From: Oscillospiraceae bacterium
GTDB lineage: Bacteria > Bacillota_A > Clostridia > Oscillospirales > Oscillospiraceae
Reading direction: 5' to 3'
Assembly: GCA_017516785.1 (NCBI GenBank)
Contig: JAFXAV010000057.1
Span: 1-49,224 of the forward strand
DNA length: 49,224 nt
Shown here: positions 34,911-43,489 of the stretch, piece after piece
How the letters are laid out: each line of letters opens with the position of its first letter
Position numbering within the stretch: position 1 is the stretch's first letter
Position numbers and translations under genes: made by a program
The notes under the pieces: model-generated
The model's input: only the letters and a program-made list of their open reading frames with translations
Databases searched by the model: none
Told to the model about the DNA's origin: nothing

Positions 34911-35977
34911 TCCAGAGCCTCCACAGCCAGCTGCAGCAGCTCATCCAGCAGCTGGGGATAGGGAATGCCGCTGGCGTCAAACAGCTTGGGGTACATGGAA
35001 ATGGAGGTGAAGCCGGGCAGGGTGTTGATCTCGTTGAAGACGATGCGGTTGTCCTCGTAGGTGACGAAGAAGTCAACGCGGCTCAGGCCCTGGCAGCCGA
35101 TGGATGAGTAAACCTTCACAGCCAGCTCCCGGACCTGCTCTTCCACCTCTTCGCTGATCCGGGCGGGGATGTAGGAAGTGGAGGTGTCAGTCACATACTT
35201 GGCATCGTAATCATAGAATTCAGCACCGGAGTCGATCTCGCCGCAGACGGAAGCCACGGGGTTGTCATTGCCCATAACGGCAACTTCGATCTCACGGCCG
35301 TGGATGAATTCCTCGACCAGAACCTTCTTGTCATACTTGGCGGCAGCGTGCAGAGCGTTTTCCAGAGCGGTGCGGTCAGCAGCCTTGCTGACGCCCACAG
35401 AGGAGCCGGTGCCCGCGGGCTTGACGAACATGGGGTAGGAGAATCTCTTCTCCAGAGCAGCCACCACGTGGTCCACATGGTGCTCCAGATCCTCACGGCG
35501 GACCAGATGCCAGGCAGCCTGGGGCACACCTGCGTGGTCAACAACCAGCTTGGTCAGAGTCTTGTCCATGGATACAGCGGAAGCTGCGATATGGGGGCCG
35601 ACGTAAGGAATGCCAGCCAGCTTCAGCAGGCCCTGGACGGCGCCGTCTTCGCCGTTTTCGCCGTGGAGAACGGGGAATACCACATCGATCTGTTCCCGGA
35701 CCACGCAGTCATCCTCGAAGCAGAACAGGCCCTGGCCACGAACGGGAGAGATAGCGCCCCGCTTGTTCTTGGGATTGTTCATCCAGGTACCGGCAGGCAG
35801 TTCGGAATAATCCTTGCCGCCGAAGATGATCCAGTCGCCGTCCTTGGTAATGCCCACAGGAACGATGTTGTACTTTTCGGGATTCAGCTGATTCAGGACA
35901 GATTCTGCAGAGCGCAGGGAGACCTCATGCTCAGGGCTCATGCCGCCGAACAGCACGCAAACATTGAGTTTTTTCAC
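34907..35977 (-). CDS. ddl: D-alanine--D-alanine ligase
   Basis: 356 aa. It joins two D-Ala for the peptidoglycan stem peptide. ATP-grasp features are LFGGMSPEHEVSLRSAESV at the start, VLHGENGEDGAVQGLL, PMFVKPAGTGSSVGV, the omega-loop DYDAKYVTDTSTSYIPA and FNEINTLPGFTSISMYP. The loop Tyr-Lys arrangement matches D-Ala-D-Ala rather than D-Ala-D-Lac enzymes. It starts at GTG 35977 with GAGAGG upstream. Together with murC nearby it forms the cytosolic peptidoglycan precursor set. Confidence 0.97.
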   Translation of the reverse strand: MKKLNVCVLFGGMSPEHEVSLRSAESVLNQLNPEKYNIVPVGITKDGDWIIFGGKDYSELPAGTWMNNPKNKRGAISPVRGQGLFCFEDDCVVREQIDVVFPVLHGENGEDGAVQGLLKLAGIPYVGPHIAASAVSMDKTLTKLVVDHAGVPQAAWHLVRREDLEHHVDHVVAALEKRFSYPMFVKPAGTGSSVGVSKAADRTALENALHAAAKYDKKVLVEEFIHGREIEVAVMGNDNPVASVCGEIDSGAEFYDYDAKYVTDTSTSYIPARISEEVEEQVRELAVKVYSSIGCQGLSRVDFFVTYEDNRIVFNEINTLPGFTSISMYPKLFDASGIPYPQLLDELLQLAVEALE

Positions 35978-36094
35978 TTTTTAAAGCCTCTCACTTTCGA
36001 AATAATCATGGAAAAACAATTTACAATTTCCATCTGGAAATCTTGACTTTCGGTGCTATAATAGGAGTCACAGTCAAATGCAAGGAGGTTCGCC

Positions 36095-36502
36095 ATGCAG
36101 ATCGACCTGACACCCAAGGAGTTCCGCCATCTTCTGGATATGGTTTACATCGGAAACTGGATTCTCAATTCCACCAGAGGAGACGACCGCTTCCGGGAAT
36201 ACGATGACCTGGAAAGCAAACTCTTCGGTCTGTGCCGAAACGGCAGGATGCAGGTTCTGGTGGAAAACTGGAACGGAATCCCCATTCCTTCCAAAGCCTA
36301 CGCCGAAGGCGGCATCCACGAAGCCATCGCCTATTATGAAGACAATGTCTTCTATGAGATCCTGGCTGAGGAGCTTTCCCGCCGGGATATGTCCTACCCC
36401 GAAATCACGCCGGAAAACTACGACGAGATCATCGGAAGAATGGACAGCTACATGACCGAATTCCAGGCCTCGGGCCTTGACCATCTGGTTCTGGAAGACT
36501 GA
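36095..36502 (+). CDS. Hypothetical acidic protein
   Basis: 135 aa, not recognised. It is soluble, acidic and probably mostly helical. Notable stretches are LTPKEFRHLLDMVYIGNWIL near the start and EILAEELSRRDMSYPEITPE near residue 90. GGAGG precedes the ATG, and a TATAAT box lies at about 36057. It is a single gene with its own terminator, convergent with murC. Confidence 0.75.
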   Translation: MQIDLTPKEFRHLLDMVYIGNWILNSTRGDDRFREYDDLESKLFGLCRNGRMQVLVENWNGIPIPSKAYAEGGIHEAIAYYEDNVFYEILAEELSRRDMSYPEITPENYDEIIGRMDSYMTEFQASGLDHLVLED

Positions 36503-36510
36503 ACTCCCAA

Positions 36511-36541
36511 AAACGTGCCGAAAAATTCGGCACGTTTTTTG
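36511..36541. terminator. Bidirectional terminator before murC 3' end
   Basis: AACGTGCCGAA/TTCGGCACGTT stem, three-base loop, TTTTTT after and AAAA before. Confidence 0.92.
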
Positions 36542-36545
36542 TTTT

Positions 36546-37904
36546 TTACTTCAGCAGCGCCTCACCGGCCCGGTAAATATCACCGGCACCAACGGTCAGC
36601 ACCACATCGCCGGGCTGCACATTGTCACGGAGCCACCGGGTAACCTCGGGCAGCGTCTCGCAGAAGACGGCGCCGGGGATCAGGTCAGCCAGATCCCTAG
36701 AGGAAATGCCGATGGTGTTGCGTTCCCGGGCAGCGTAGATCTCAGCGAGAACCACCTGATCGGGTCTGCGCAGCTCACGGACAAAATCGTCAAAGAGCGC
36801 CTTGGTTCGGGTGTAAGTATGGGGCTGGAAAACAAAGACCATGCGCTTGTGCTCCATGGTGCGGACCGCGTCGATGGTAGCTGCCAGCTCACCGGGATGG
36901 TGGGCATAATCATCATAGACGTCAGCGCCGTTGTAGGTGCCCTTGAACTCCATGCGGCGGCCAGCGCCGTGGAAAGAGGCCAGACCCCGGGATGTGATGT
37001 CACCGGGAATACCCAGCATCCAGGCGGTGCCTGCGGCAGCCAGGGCATTGATGGCATTGTGTTTTCCGACGACACCCAGATTCAGGTGGCAGTAGTACTC
37101 GCCGTCGCAGATGACATCATAGCTGCAGAAATCATCGGCAATATTTCGCACATGAATGGTGTTGTGAGGCTGCAGACCGAAGGTGGTATAGTTCAGGCCC
37201 TTCATGGCATCCATGGTGTTGGCATCGTCGCCGTTGGCCAGAACGCCGCTCTTGGCGATCTCAGCAAATTTATGGAAGGACTTTTCGATGTCACCCAGAT
37301 CCTTGAAATAGTCCAGGTGGTCTTCCTCGATGTTCAGCACCACAGCCAGAGTGGGGAAGAAATTCAGGAAGGAATCGCAGTACTCACAGCTTTCCAGAAT
37401 AATAGTGTCGCCCTGGCCCACCCGGTGTCCTGCATGCAGCAGAGGCAGGTATCCGCCAATCATAACAGTGGGATCCTTCTGGGCTTCCATCATGATATGG
37501 GTCACCATGGAAGTGGTAGTGGTCTTGCCGTGGGTGCCGGAAATGCAGATGGCATTTTCGTAGGACTTCATGATCTGGCCCCAGGCCTGTGCCCGTTCGA
37601 ACACAGGGATACCGGCAGCCCGGGCTGCGGCGATTTCGGGGTTGTCATTGTGGGCGGCGGCGGTGCGGATGATGCAGTCAGCGCCCTTGATATTTTCTGC
37701 CTGATGACCGATGACCACAGGGATGCCCTTGGCAATCAGCTCGTCGGTAGACGCAGAGGAAGTCATGTCAGAACCGGTGACAGTGAGGCCCATGCCCTTG
37801 AGCACGAGGCCCAGCGGACGCATGGAAACGCCGCCGATACCGATCAGATGGACATGATGTCCCGCTGTCAGATAATTCTCAATTGATTTACAATTATTAG
37901 CCAT
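36546..37904 (-). CDS. murC: UDP-N-acetylmuramate--L-alanine ligase
   Basis: 452 aa. It adds L-Ala to UDP-MurNAc in the cytosol. It shows HLIGIGGVSMRPLGLVLKGM (nucleotide-binding N-domain), the ATP motif CISGTHGKTTTTSMV, the central NIEEDHLDYF and KHNAINALAA, and the C-domain DDYAHHPGEL. The ATG at 37904 is placed 11 bases after AGGAG; a TTG nine bases upstream is too close to it. Promoter at 37955-37983. Confidence 0.97.
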   Translation of the reverse strand: MANNCKSIENYLTAGHHVHLIGIGGVSMRPLGLVLKGMGLTVTGSDMTSSASTDELIAKGIPVVIGHQAENIKGADCIIRTAAAHNDNPEIAAARAAGIPVFERAQAWGQIMKSYENAICISGTHGKTTTTSMVTHIMMEAQKDPTVMIGGYLPLLHAGHRVGQGDTIILESCEYCDSFLNFFPTLAVVLNIEEDHLDYFKDLGDIEKSFHKFAEIAKSGVLANGDDANTMDAMKGLNYTTFGLQPHNTIHVRNIADDFCSYDVICDGEYYCHLNLGVVGKHNAINALAAAGTAWMLGIPGDITSRGLASFHGAGRRMEFKGTYNGADVYDDYAHHPGELAATIDAVRTMEHKRMVFVFQPHTYTRTKALFDDFVRELRRPDQVVLAEIYAARERNTIGISSRDLADLIPGAVFCETLPEVTRWLRDNVQPGDVVLTVGAGDIYRAGEALLK

Positions 37905-37954
37905 GTATCTCAAATCTCCTGATATATGGTTTTTGGATAATCTTTAACCTTGTT

Positions 37955-37983
37955 ATTATATAGCATGATTAAGAATTTTACAA
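37955..37983 (-). promoter_or_regulatory. murC promoter
   Basis: On the minus strand: TTGTAA, 17 bases, TATAAT. Confidence 0.65.
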
Positions 37984-38078
37984 CTGTGAATGCGCCGATT
38001 TTCCAGGGATTTTCTAATTATTTCCGGCCCATTTCCCTGTGAAACAGACAAATGTCCGCAAAATGTCCAGGCCTGACG

Positions 38079-38116
38079 AAAAATGAGGACTCCCATTTGA
38101 GGAGTCCTCATTCTTT
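38079..38116 (-). terminator. Terminator after NhaC-type transporter
   Basis: ATGAGGACTCC/GGAGTCCTCAT stem with TTTTTC on the minus strand just after the transporter stop. Confidence 0.9.
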
Positions 38117-38120
38117 ATCA

Positions 38121-39836
38121 TCAGATCGTTTTAGGCTGCTTGGACTTGATAGCCAGCAGAATGACGAACATCAGCACCAGACAGATGGGCAGCACAATGA
38201 TCCAGCTCTGGATCAGACCTGCCAGCACGAAGCCAACGAAGGAAACGCCGGCAGACAGCATGGTGTAAGGCAGCTGGGTATTGACATGGTTGATGTGGTC
38301 ACACTGGGCGCCGGTGGAAGCCATAATGGTGGTGTCGGAAATGGGAGAGCAGTGGTCACCGCAGACGGCACCGGCCAGACAGGCAGAAACAGCAATGATC
38401 ATCAGCTCGCCGCTGGGGAAGACAGAGCATACGATGGGCAGCAGCACACCGAAGGTACCCCAGGAGGTGCCGGTGGCGAAAGCCAGACCCACAGCGATCA
38501 GGAAGACAATGGCGGGCAGGAAATTAGCCAGGAAGCCAGCGTTGATACGGACGAATTCGGCAACGAAGACCTTTGCGCCCAGATTGTTGGTGACGCCGGA
38601 CAGGGTCCATGCGAAAGTCAGAATCAGGATCGCGGGAACCATCTGCTTGAAGCCCTCGGAGAAAGACTCCGTGAACTGCTTGATGGTGATAACCTTCCGG
38701 GAAATGTAGAAAATGAAGGTGATGATCAGGGCGATGAAGGAACCCAGAACCAGACCCATGGAAGCATCGGAGCCGCTGAATGCATCGATGAAGTTCATGT
38801 AGGAGCCGGAAGTGGCATCAAAGAAACCACCGGTGTAGACCATAGTCAGGACGCAGGAGACAATCAGTGCAATGATGGGCAGCAGCAGATCCAGAACGGT
38901 ACCCTTGGGATTGCCGGCTTCTTTGCTTGCATCGGCATAAGGACGGGCTGCGGTGGTGTAGATGTCACCCTTCATGGCGTTCTGCTCATGCAGGCGCATG
39001 GGGCCGAAGTCGACCTTCAGCAGGCTCATCATGATAACCATTGCGAGAGTCAGCAGTGCATAGAAGTTATAGGGAATGGAGCTCATGAACAGCTGCAGGC
39101 CCTGGCCCTCGGGAGCGACACTGGAAACAGCGGCAGCCCAGGATGAGATGGGAGCGATGATGCAGACAGGAGCTGCGGTGGCATCAATGATGAAAGCCAG
39201 CTTTGCTCGGGAAATCTGATGCTTGTCGGTAACGGGACGCATAACAGAACCGACAGTCAGACAGTTGAAATAGTCATCGATGAAGATCAGCATGCCCAGA
39301 ACAGCGGTAGAGATCAGAGCGCCCACACGGGTCTTGATGTGCTCGGAAGCCCAGCGGCCATAGGCAGCGGAGCCGCCAGCCTTATTAACCAGGCTGACCA
39401 TCATACCCAGAACAACCAGGAAGATCAGAATACCAACGTTCCAGGAGTCTGCCAGCTTGCTGACCATCACATCAAAGGAATTGGTGACCATACCCCAGGG
39501 ATTAAAGTTGGAGTACAGCAGGGCGCCGGACAGGATGCCGATAAACAGGGAGGAATAAACCTCCTTGGTGATCAGAGCCAGCGCAATGGCAATGATGGGA
39601 GGCAGCAAGGACTGGAAGGTGCCATAGCCGCCGATTTCTTCCCGGACAATTGCCAGGGCGGCGCTGATGTTGTCAGCAAAGTTTGCATCGGTTCCAACGT
39701 TGTCTGCGTAGCTGTCCAGATAGCTAAGCGCATCTTCGGAGCCTTCGAATTCGGCTGCGCTGACGCCCAGGGCAAAGCAGCCGATCAGTGCTGCGACCAT
39801 CATCAGCAGCACCAGGGTTCTCATGGTGTTTCTCAT
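38121..39836 (-). CDS. NhaC-superfamily transporter, predicted lysine transporter (LysW-like)
   Basis: 571 aa. It begins with an unusual cleavable-looking signal segment (LVLLMMVAALIGCFALGVSA), then about 11-12 TM helices. Antiporter-like motifs include IFIDDYFNCLTVGSVMRPV, DATAAPVCIIAPISSWAA, FATGTSWGTFGVLLPI and CGDHCSPISDTTIM, the NhaC pattern. The start at 39836 has AAAGGAA upstream; an earlier ATG lies inside the riboswitch terminator region. A lysine riboswitch directly precedes it, so lysine (not merely Na+/H+) is the likely substrate. Riboswitch-linked NhaC homologues are a known class of candidate lysine transporters. Confidence 0.88.
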   Translation of the reverse strand: MRNTMRTLVLLMMVAALIGCFALGVSAAEFEGSEDALSYLDSYADNVGTDANFADNISAALAIVREEIGGYGTFQSLLPPIIAIALALITKEVYSSLFIGILSGALLYSNFNPWGMVTNSFDVMVSKLADSWNVGILIFLVVLGMMVSLVNKAGGSAAYGRWASEHIKTRVGALISTAVLGMLIFIDDYFNCLTVGSVMRPVTDKHQISRAKLAFIIDATAAPVCIIAPISSWAAAVSSVAPEGQGLQLFMSSIPYNFYALLTLAMVIMMSLLKVDFGPMRLHEQNAMKGDIYTTAARPYADASKEAGNPKGTVLDLLLPIIALIVSCVLTMVYTGGFFDATSGSYMNFIDAFSGSDASMGLVLGSFIALIITFIFYISRKVITIKQFTESFSEGFKQMVPAILILTFAWTLSGVTNNLGAKVFVAEFVRINAGFLANFLPAIVFLIAVGLAFATGTSWGTFGVLLPIVCSVFPSGELMIIAVSACLAGAVCGDHCSPISDTTIMASTGAQCDHINHVNTQLPYTMLSAGVSFVGFVLAGLIQSWIIVLPICLVLMFVILLAIKSKQPKTI

Positions 39837-39854
39837 TTTATTCTTTCCTTTCGA

Positions 39855-39895
39855 AATAAAAAACCGTGAATCCTGGAACAATCCAACATTCACGG
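39855..39895 (-). terminator. Riboswitch-controlled terminator
   Basis: CCGTGAAT/ATTCACGG stem with an 16-base loop and TTTTTTATT on the minus strand, between the lysine aptamer and the transporter start. Lysine binding should favour this hairpin and stop transcription. Confidence 0.88.
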
Positions 39896-39923
39896 CAGCA
39901 GGCAAAACCTAAGGACGAAGAAT

Positions 39924-40081
39924 GATAGCGCTCCACTTTCGTGACAGTCCGGCGGATTTTCTCCGACGGGCCAGCTCTCCTTCCCCGGGCAGGAAGAAAA
40001 ACTTCGGCAGTTTGCCCTTTCCAGAAGGCCGGAATCCCGTTCCCTATGGCCTACTGTACTCTTGCGCACCGCACCTCTATC
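39924..40081 (-). promoter_or_regulatory. Lysine riboswitch (L box)
   Basis: On the minus strand the aptamer opens GATAGAGGTGCG and closes GGAGCGCTATC, which pair as P1. In between are the conserved segments AAGAGTA, GGAAAGGGCAAACTGCCGAA, GCTGGCCC and CTGTCA, in L-box order. The expression platform is the terminator at 39855-39895. It turns off the NhaC-type transporter when lysine is plentiful. Confidence 0.95.
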
Positions 40082-40108
40082 GATTCACAATTTTCAATTG
40101 ATGTTGCG

Positions 40109-40137
40109 AGTATAGCACTATATACAGGAAAAGTCAA
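40109..40137 (-). promoter_or_regulatory. Promoter of the lysine-riboswitch transcript
   Basis: On the minus strand: TTGACT, 17 bases, TATACT, about 25 bases before the aptamer. Confidence 0.8.
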
Positions 40138-40152
40138 TATAATTTTGACATT

Positions 40153-40545
40153 TTACCCATAATAATTGCATATTACACCACCCGCAATCATTTTTCCCGG
40201 ATTTCCGGAAGGCTGACTTGTGAAGTCATCAACCCATTCATGAATCACCACAGTCTTTCCAATGATCTCATCCAATGAAAACCGGTCCGACAGCACCGAC
40301 ATGCAAGCTTTCCCATTGCAAGAAAGCAGCGGCGGCAGATCCCCCGCATGCTGCGGATGGTTTTTCCCCTCCGTATTATAGTGGCCATCCTCATGGATGT
40401 GGAAAGCGAAAAATCCTTTCTCCGACTCTGGAAGACCGGAAATATCCGCCGTCACCACTACGCCCAGCGGACACTGCCGGAACCGGACCGTTCCTCTGAT
40501 CCCCTGCTCTCCCCTGATCTGGGCCCCAGCTTTATCCTGCTTCAT
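40153..40545 (-). CDS. Cu/Zn superoxide dismutase-like protein, shortened loop
   Basis: 130 aa, no signal peptide. The SOD metal cluster is visible: FHIHEDGHYN (H49, H51, H55), HPQHAGDLPPLL (H63, H66, D69) and VIHEWVDD (H102). Compared with the second SOD-like gene at 48202, the loop after HIH lacks about a dozen residues and the disulfide Cys (GSCTGEG), so this subunit may be less stable or a metal-binding homologue. The start at 40545 is preceded by GAGGTG. It lies between the ABC importer and the lysine riboswitch unit. Confidence 0.85.
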   Translation of the reverse strand: MKQDKAGAQIRGEQGIRGTVRFRQCPLGVVVTADISGLPESEKGFFAFHIHEDGHYNTEGKNHPQHAGDLPPLLSCNGKACMSVLSDRFSLDEIIGKTVVIHEWVDDFTSQPSGNPGKMIAGGVICNYYG

Positions 40546-40569
40546 AAAAATCACCTCAGGACAGCATAT

Positions 40570-40604
40570 GCAAAACCGACAGGCTCCATGCGGAGTCTGC
40601 CGGT
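40570..40604 (-). terminator. Terminator of the ABC importer operon
   Basis: On the minus strand ACCGGCAGACTCC pairs with GGAGCCTGTCGGT (one mismatch) around GCAT, followed by TTTGCAT. The short T tract makes it moderate. Confidence 0.6.
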
Positions 40605-40616
40605 CGAAATATTTCC

Positions 40617-41411
40617 TTATGCCAGGATGGCCCGGTCGTTGGCAAAGACCTTGCCGCTGGCCTTGACGAACATGGCAAGCAGATCCTCCACAGTCAGCAT
40701 CTGCTTTTCTTCGCCCTCCACATCTACAACGATACGGCCCTCGTGCATCATGATCAGACGATTGCCGTGGGCAATGGCGTCCTTCATGTTGTGGGTGATC
40801 ATCAGGGTGGTGAGCTTGTTTTCCCTGACGATGCGGTCGGTGATTTCCAACACCTTGGCTGCAGTCTTGGGATCAAGCGCTGCAGTGTGCTCGTCCAGAA
40901 GCAGCAGTTTCGGCTGTTTCAGGGATGCCATCAGCAATGTCACGGCCTGTCGCTGGCCGCCGGAGAGAAGACCCAGCTTGGTGGTCAGGCGGTCCTCAAG
41001 GCCCAGATCCAGGGTTGCCAACAGCTTCCGGTACTCCTCCCGTTCTTCCTTGCGGACACCGGGAATCAGGCGGCGCTTGGTGCCCCGGCGGGCTGCGATG
41101 GCCAGATTCTCCACAATCTCCATATCAGGGGCAGTGCCCTTCATGGGATCCTGGAAAACTCTGCCCAGGAATGCAGCCCGCTTGTGCTCGGGCATGTGGG
41201 TCACATCCACACCGTCAATGACGATGGTGCCGAAATCCGGCTTCCAGACACCTGCAATGGCATTCTGGAGGGTGGACTTGCCGGCGCCGTTGCCGCCGAT
41301 AACGGTAACGAAATCGCCGTCTCTCAGGTGCAGATCCAGGCCGTCCAGGGCGGTCTTTGCATTGATGGTGCCGGGATTAAAGGTCTTCTGCAGATTGGTA
41401 ATCTTAAGCAT
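40617..41411 (-). CDS. ABC transporter ATP-binding protein (TrpY-type)
   Basis: 264 aa. Walker A is GGNGAGKST, signature LSGGQRQAVTL and Walker B LLLLDEHTAALD. It is the ATPase of a three-gene amino-acid-type importer (permease and binding protein follow upstream on the same strand). The start at 41411 has GGGAGGTC upstream and overlaps the permease end by 8 bases. The homologous set is called TrpXYZ in Firmicutes; substrate is discussed under the T-box. Confidence 0.93.
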   Translation of the reverse strand: MLKITNLQKTFNPGTINAKTALDGLDLHLRDGDFVTVIGGNGAGKSTLQNAIAGVWKPDFGTIVIDGVDVTHMPEHKRAAFLGRVFQDPMKGTAPDMEIVENLAIAARRGTKRRLIPGVRKEEREEYRKLLATLDLGLEDRLTTKLGLLSGGQRQAVTLLMASLKQPKLLLLDEHTAALDPKTAAKVLEITDRIVRENKLTTLMITHNMKDAIAHGNRLIMMHEGRIVVDVEGEEKQMLTVEDLLAMFVKASGKVFANDRAILA

Positions 41412-42339
41412 GCTTCTGACCTCCCGTCTTGGCATCAGAAGGAACTGTGGGTGCGTGCAAATCCTTCGGCTTGGTGAAATAGGTTGTCTTCAGATAGGGT
41501 ACTGCCAGGAAGATGGCAACAATGATGGCAGACAGCATCTTCAGATAGTCAGTCTTCAGACCCAGCAGGATCACGAAGTTGTAGACAATGTAGTATACAA
41601 TGCCGCCGCAGACCACGCCGATGAGGCTGACGATCAGGTTGGGCTTGATCTTCATGGAAACGGACAGGCCGATGAAAATGGCAGCCAGGCCAATGACGAT
41701 AGCGCCGCGGCCGTCATTAATATTGGCAGAACCCTTGTACTGCGCCAGCAGAGCGCCTGCCAGAGCCACGATGCCGTTGGCGATGGCGAGACCCATCACC
41801 TTATTGAAGCTGACATCCACGCCCTGTGCGCGGCTCATATCGGGATTGTCACCGGTGGACTTCAAGGTCAAACCCACTTCCGTGAAGAAGAACATCACCA
41901 GAAGCACAATGACAGCTGTAACCGTCAGACCTGCGGAGACAATGGCAGCAGGATTCTTGCTCATGTGCAACAGCAGCTGATTGGCCCGGGGGTCAATGGC
42001 CAGCAGGCTCTTGCCGCCGAGAATCAGCAGATTCACGGTATAGAGCATCAGCTGAGTCAGAATGCCCGCCAGAATGGAAGGAATACCCAGAGCGGTATGG
42101 AGAAGTCCGGAGACAATCCCCGCCAGAGCGCCGGCAAGAAATGCCACAATGATGCTGATCCAGACAGGAACGCCCAGACCCAGCAGTACAGCGCATACAC
42201 AGGCACCGGTACAGATGGAGCCGTCCACCGTCAAATCGGCGATATCAAGAATTTTATAGGAGATATAGACGCCGATTGCCATCAGGCCCCAGATCAGGCC
42301 CTCGGCGACGGCACCGGGCAAAGCATATAGAAAAGCCAT
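41404..42339 (-). CDS. ABC transporter permease (TrpZ-type)
   Basis: 311 aa with about 8-9 TM helices. The sequence GLIWGLMAIGVYISYKILDI, then ADLTVDGSICTGACVCAVLL, and FNKVMGLAIANGIVALAGAL resembles branched-chain-type permeases of COG4120. It forms the membrane channel with the ATPase downstream. It is encoded 25 bases after the binding protein. Confidence 0.92.
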   Translation of the reverse strand: MAFLYALPGAVAEGLIWGLMAIGVYISYKILDIADLTVDGSICTGACVCAVLLGLGVPVWISIIVAFLAGALAGIVSGLLHTALGIPSILAGILTQLMLYTVNLLILGGKSLLAIDPRANQLLLHMSKNPAAIVSAGLTVTAVIVLLVMFFFTEVGLTLKSTGDNPDMSRAQGVDVSFNKVMGLAIANGIVALAGALLAQYKGSANINDGRGAIVIGLAAIFIGLSVSMKIKPNLIVSLIGVVCGGIVYYIVYNFVILLGLKTDYLKMLSAIIVAIFLAVPYLKTTYFTKPKDLHAPTVPSDAKTGGQKHA

Positions 42340-42364
42340 GTTTTACCTCGAAAAAGTTTGATTT

Positions 42365-43288
42365 TTAGCCGACGGCGATACCCAGCTGTGCGCAGAGCTC
42401 TTCGTTGTAGGTGACAGCAGGAGTCAGGGTCATGATCTCGATGTCAGCAGGAGCCTTGCCGTTCAGCAGGATCTCAGCTGCCATCTTGCCGGTCTCAACG
42501 CCCAGGTCATAGTAGCTGATGGAGAGGCTTGCGTAGCAGACAGCGCCGCCGTAGCTGGTATAGATGGGAACGTTCTTCTCGGTGCAGATGGTGCCGACCA
42601 CGGAGTCGTTGGCGGCGACGGTGTTGTCAGAGGGGACGTAGACAGCCTTGACGTTATTTGCCATGGAAGTGGCGACGGTCTGCAGCTCGGTGGTCTCGGA
42701 GAAGGTGTAGGCTTCCACAACGATGCCGGCAGCCTCAAACAGAGCCTTGACAGCCTCGTACTGGATCAGGGAGTTACTCTCATTGGTGCAGTACAGAACG
42801 CCGACGGTGTCGCCTGCAACCAGGCCCAGGGTGTCGATCATCATCTGTGCCTGCTCTTCGAAGGGAACAGCATCGGAAGTGCCGGAGACGTTGGCGGGGA
42901 TATTGCCTGCGAAGGTGTCGCTATAGTCGGTAACGGAGGTGCCCAGGACGGGAATCTGAGTGGTGGCATTGGCAGCAGCCAGCAGAGCGGGGGTAGCATT
43001 TGCCATGATCAGATCAACCTTCTTGGCGGTGAAGGTGTTGATGACGGTGGTGCAGAGGTTTGCTTCGCCTGCAACCTGGGTGTCGAATTCAACGGTCTTG
43101 CCTGCAGCTTCCATGGCTTCGGTCAGCGCATCGATAAAGCCCTGTGTTGCCTGGTCCAGAGAATCATGAACCATCAGCTGGCAGATGCCAACGGTGTAGG
43201 TGTCATCGCTGCCGCCGCAGCCGGCGAAGGAGCAGCCAATGCTTGCCAGCATCATAACAGCCAGAAATACAGACAGAATCTTTTTCAT
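42365..43288 (-). CDS. ABC transporter substrate-binding lipoprotein (TrpX-type)
   Basis: 307 aa. A lipoprotein signal leads to SFAGCGGSD (lipid Cys about residue 24). The mature part is a type-1 periplasmic-binding fold of the PF04392 family: VGICQLMVHDSLDQATQGFI, then LIMANATPALLAAANATTQI, PVLGTSVTDY, and ending ADIEIMTLTPAVTYNEELCA. GGAGGAAC precedes the start at 43288. First gene of the importer operon, after a T-box leader that suggests phenylalanine as the sensed amino acid. Confidence 0.93.
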   Translation of the reverse strand: MKKILSVFLAVMMLASIGCSFAGCGGSDDTYTVGICQLMVHDSLDQATQGFIDALTEAMEAAGKTVEFDTQVAGEANLCTTVINTFTAKKVDLIMANATPALLAAANATTQIPVLGTSVTDYSDTFAGNIPANVSGTSDAVPFEEQAQMMIDTLGLVAGDTVGVLYCTNESNSLIQYEAVKALFEAAGIVVEAYTFSETTELQTVATSMANNVKAVYVPSDNTVAANDSVVGTICTEKNVPIYTSYGGAVCYASLSISYYDLGVETGKMAAEILLNGKAPADIEIMTLTPAVTYNEELCAQLGIAVG

Positions 43289-43351
43289 TTTTCGTTCCTC
43301 CAAATATGCTTTTCTTTTATTTAACAATCCCGCAGTCGGGAAATTAAATAC

Positions 43352-43386
43352 AAAAAATAAAACGCCCCTTTCATAACAGGGACGTT
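43352..43386 (-). terminator. Second T-box terminator (proximal)
   Basis: ACGTCCCT/AGGGGCGT stem with GTTATGAA loop and TTTTATT on the minus strand. It follows the second copy of the T-box antiterminator sequence (43392-43407). Confidence 0.85.
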
Positions 43387-43461
43387 TCACACGCGGTACC
43401 ACTCTGCTTTGCTCCATTCTCTCGGACGGAACCTCAATAGACTTATCCTTTGGACCGCAAT

Positions 43462-43489
43462 AAAAAACGCCCCCGACAAACAGGGACGT
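43462..43489 (-). terminator. First T-box terminator (distal)
   Basis: ACGTCCC/GGGGGCGT stem with a TTTTTT tract on the minus strand, after the first antiterminator (43497-43512). Confidence 0.87.

Noticed and set aside
24518..35977. Vancomycin resistance cluster (vanW plus ddl)
   Set aside because: VanW-domain proteins are common in Clostridia, the ligase has the D-Ala-D-Ala loop, and no vanH, vanX, vanR or vanS is present.
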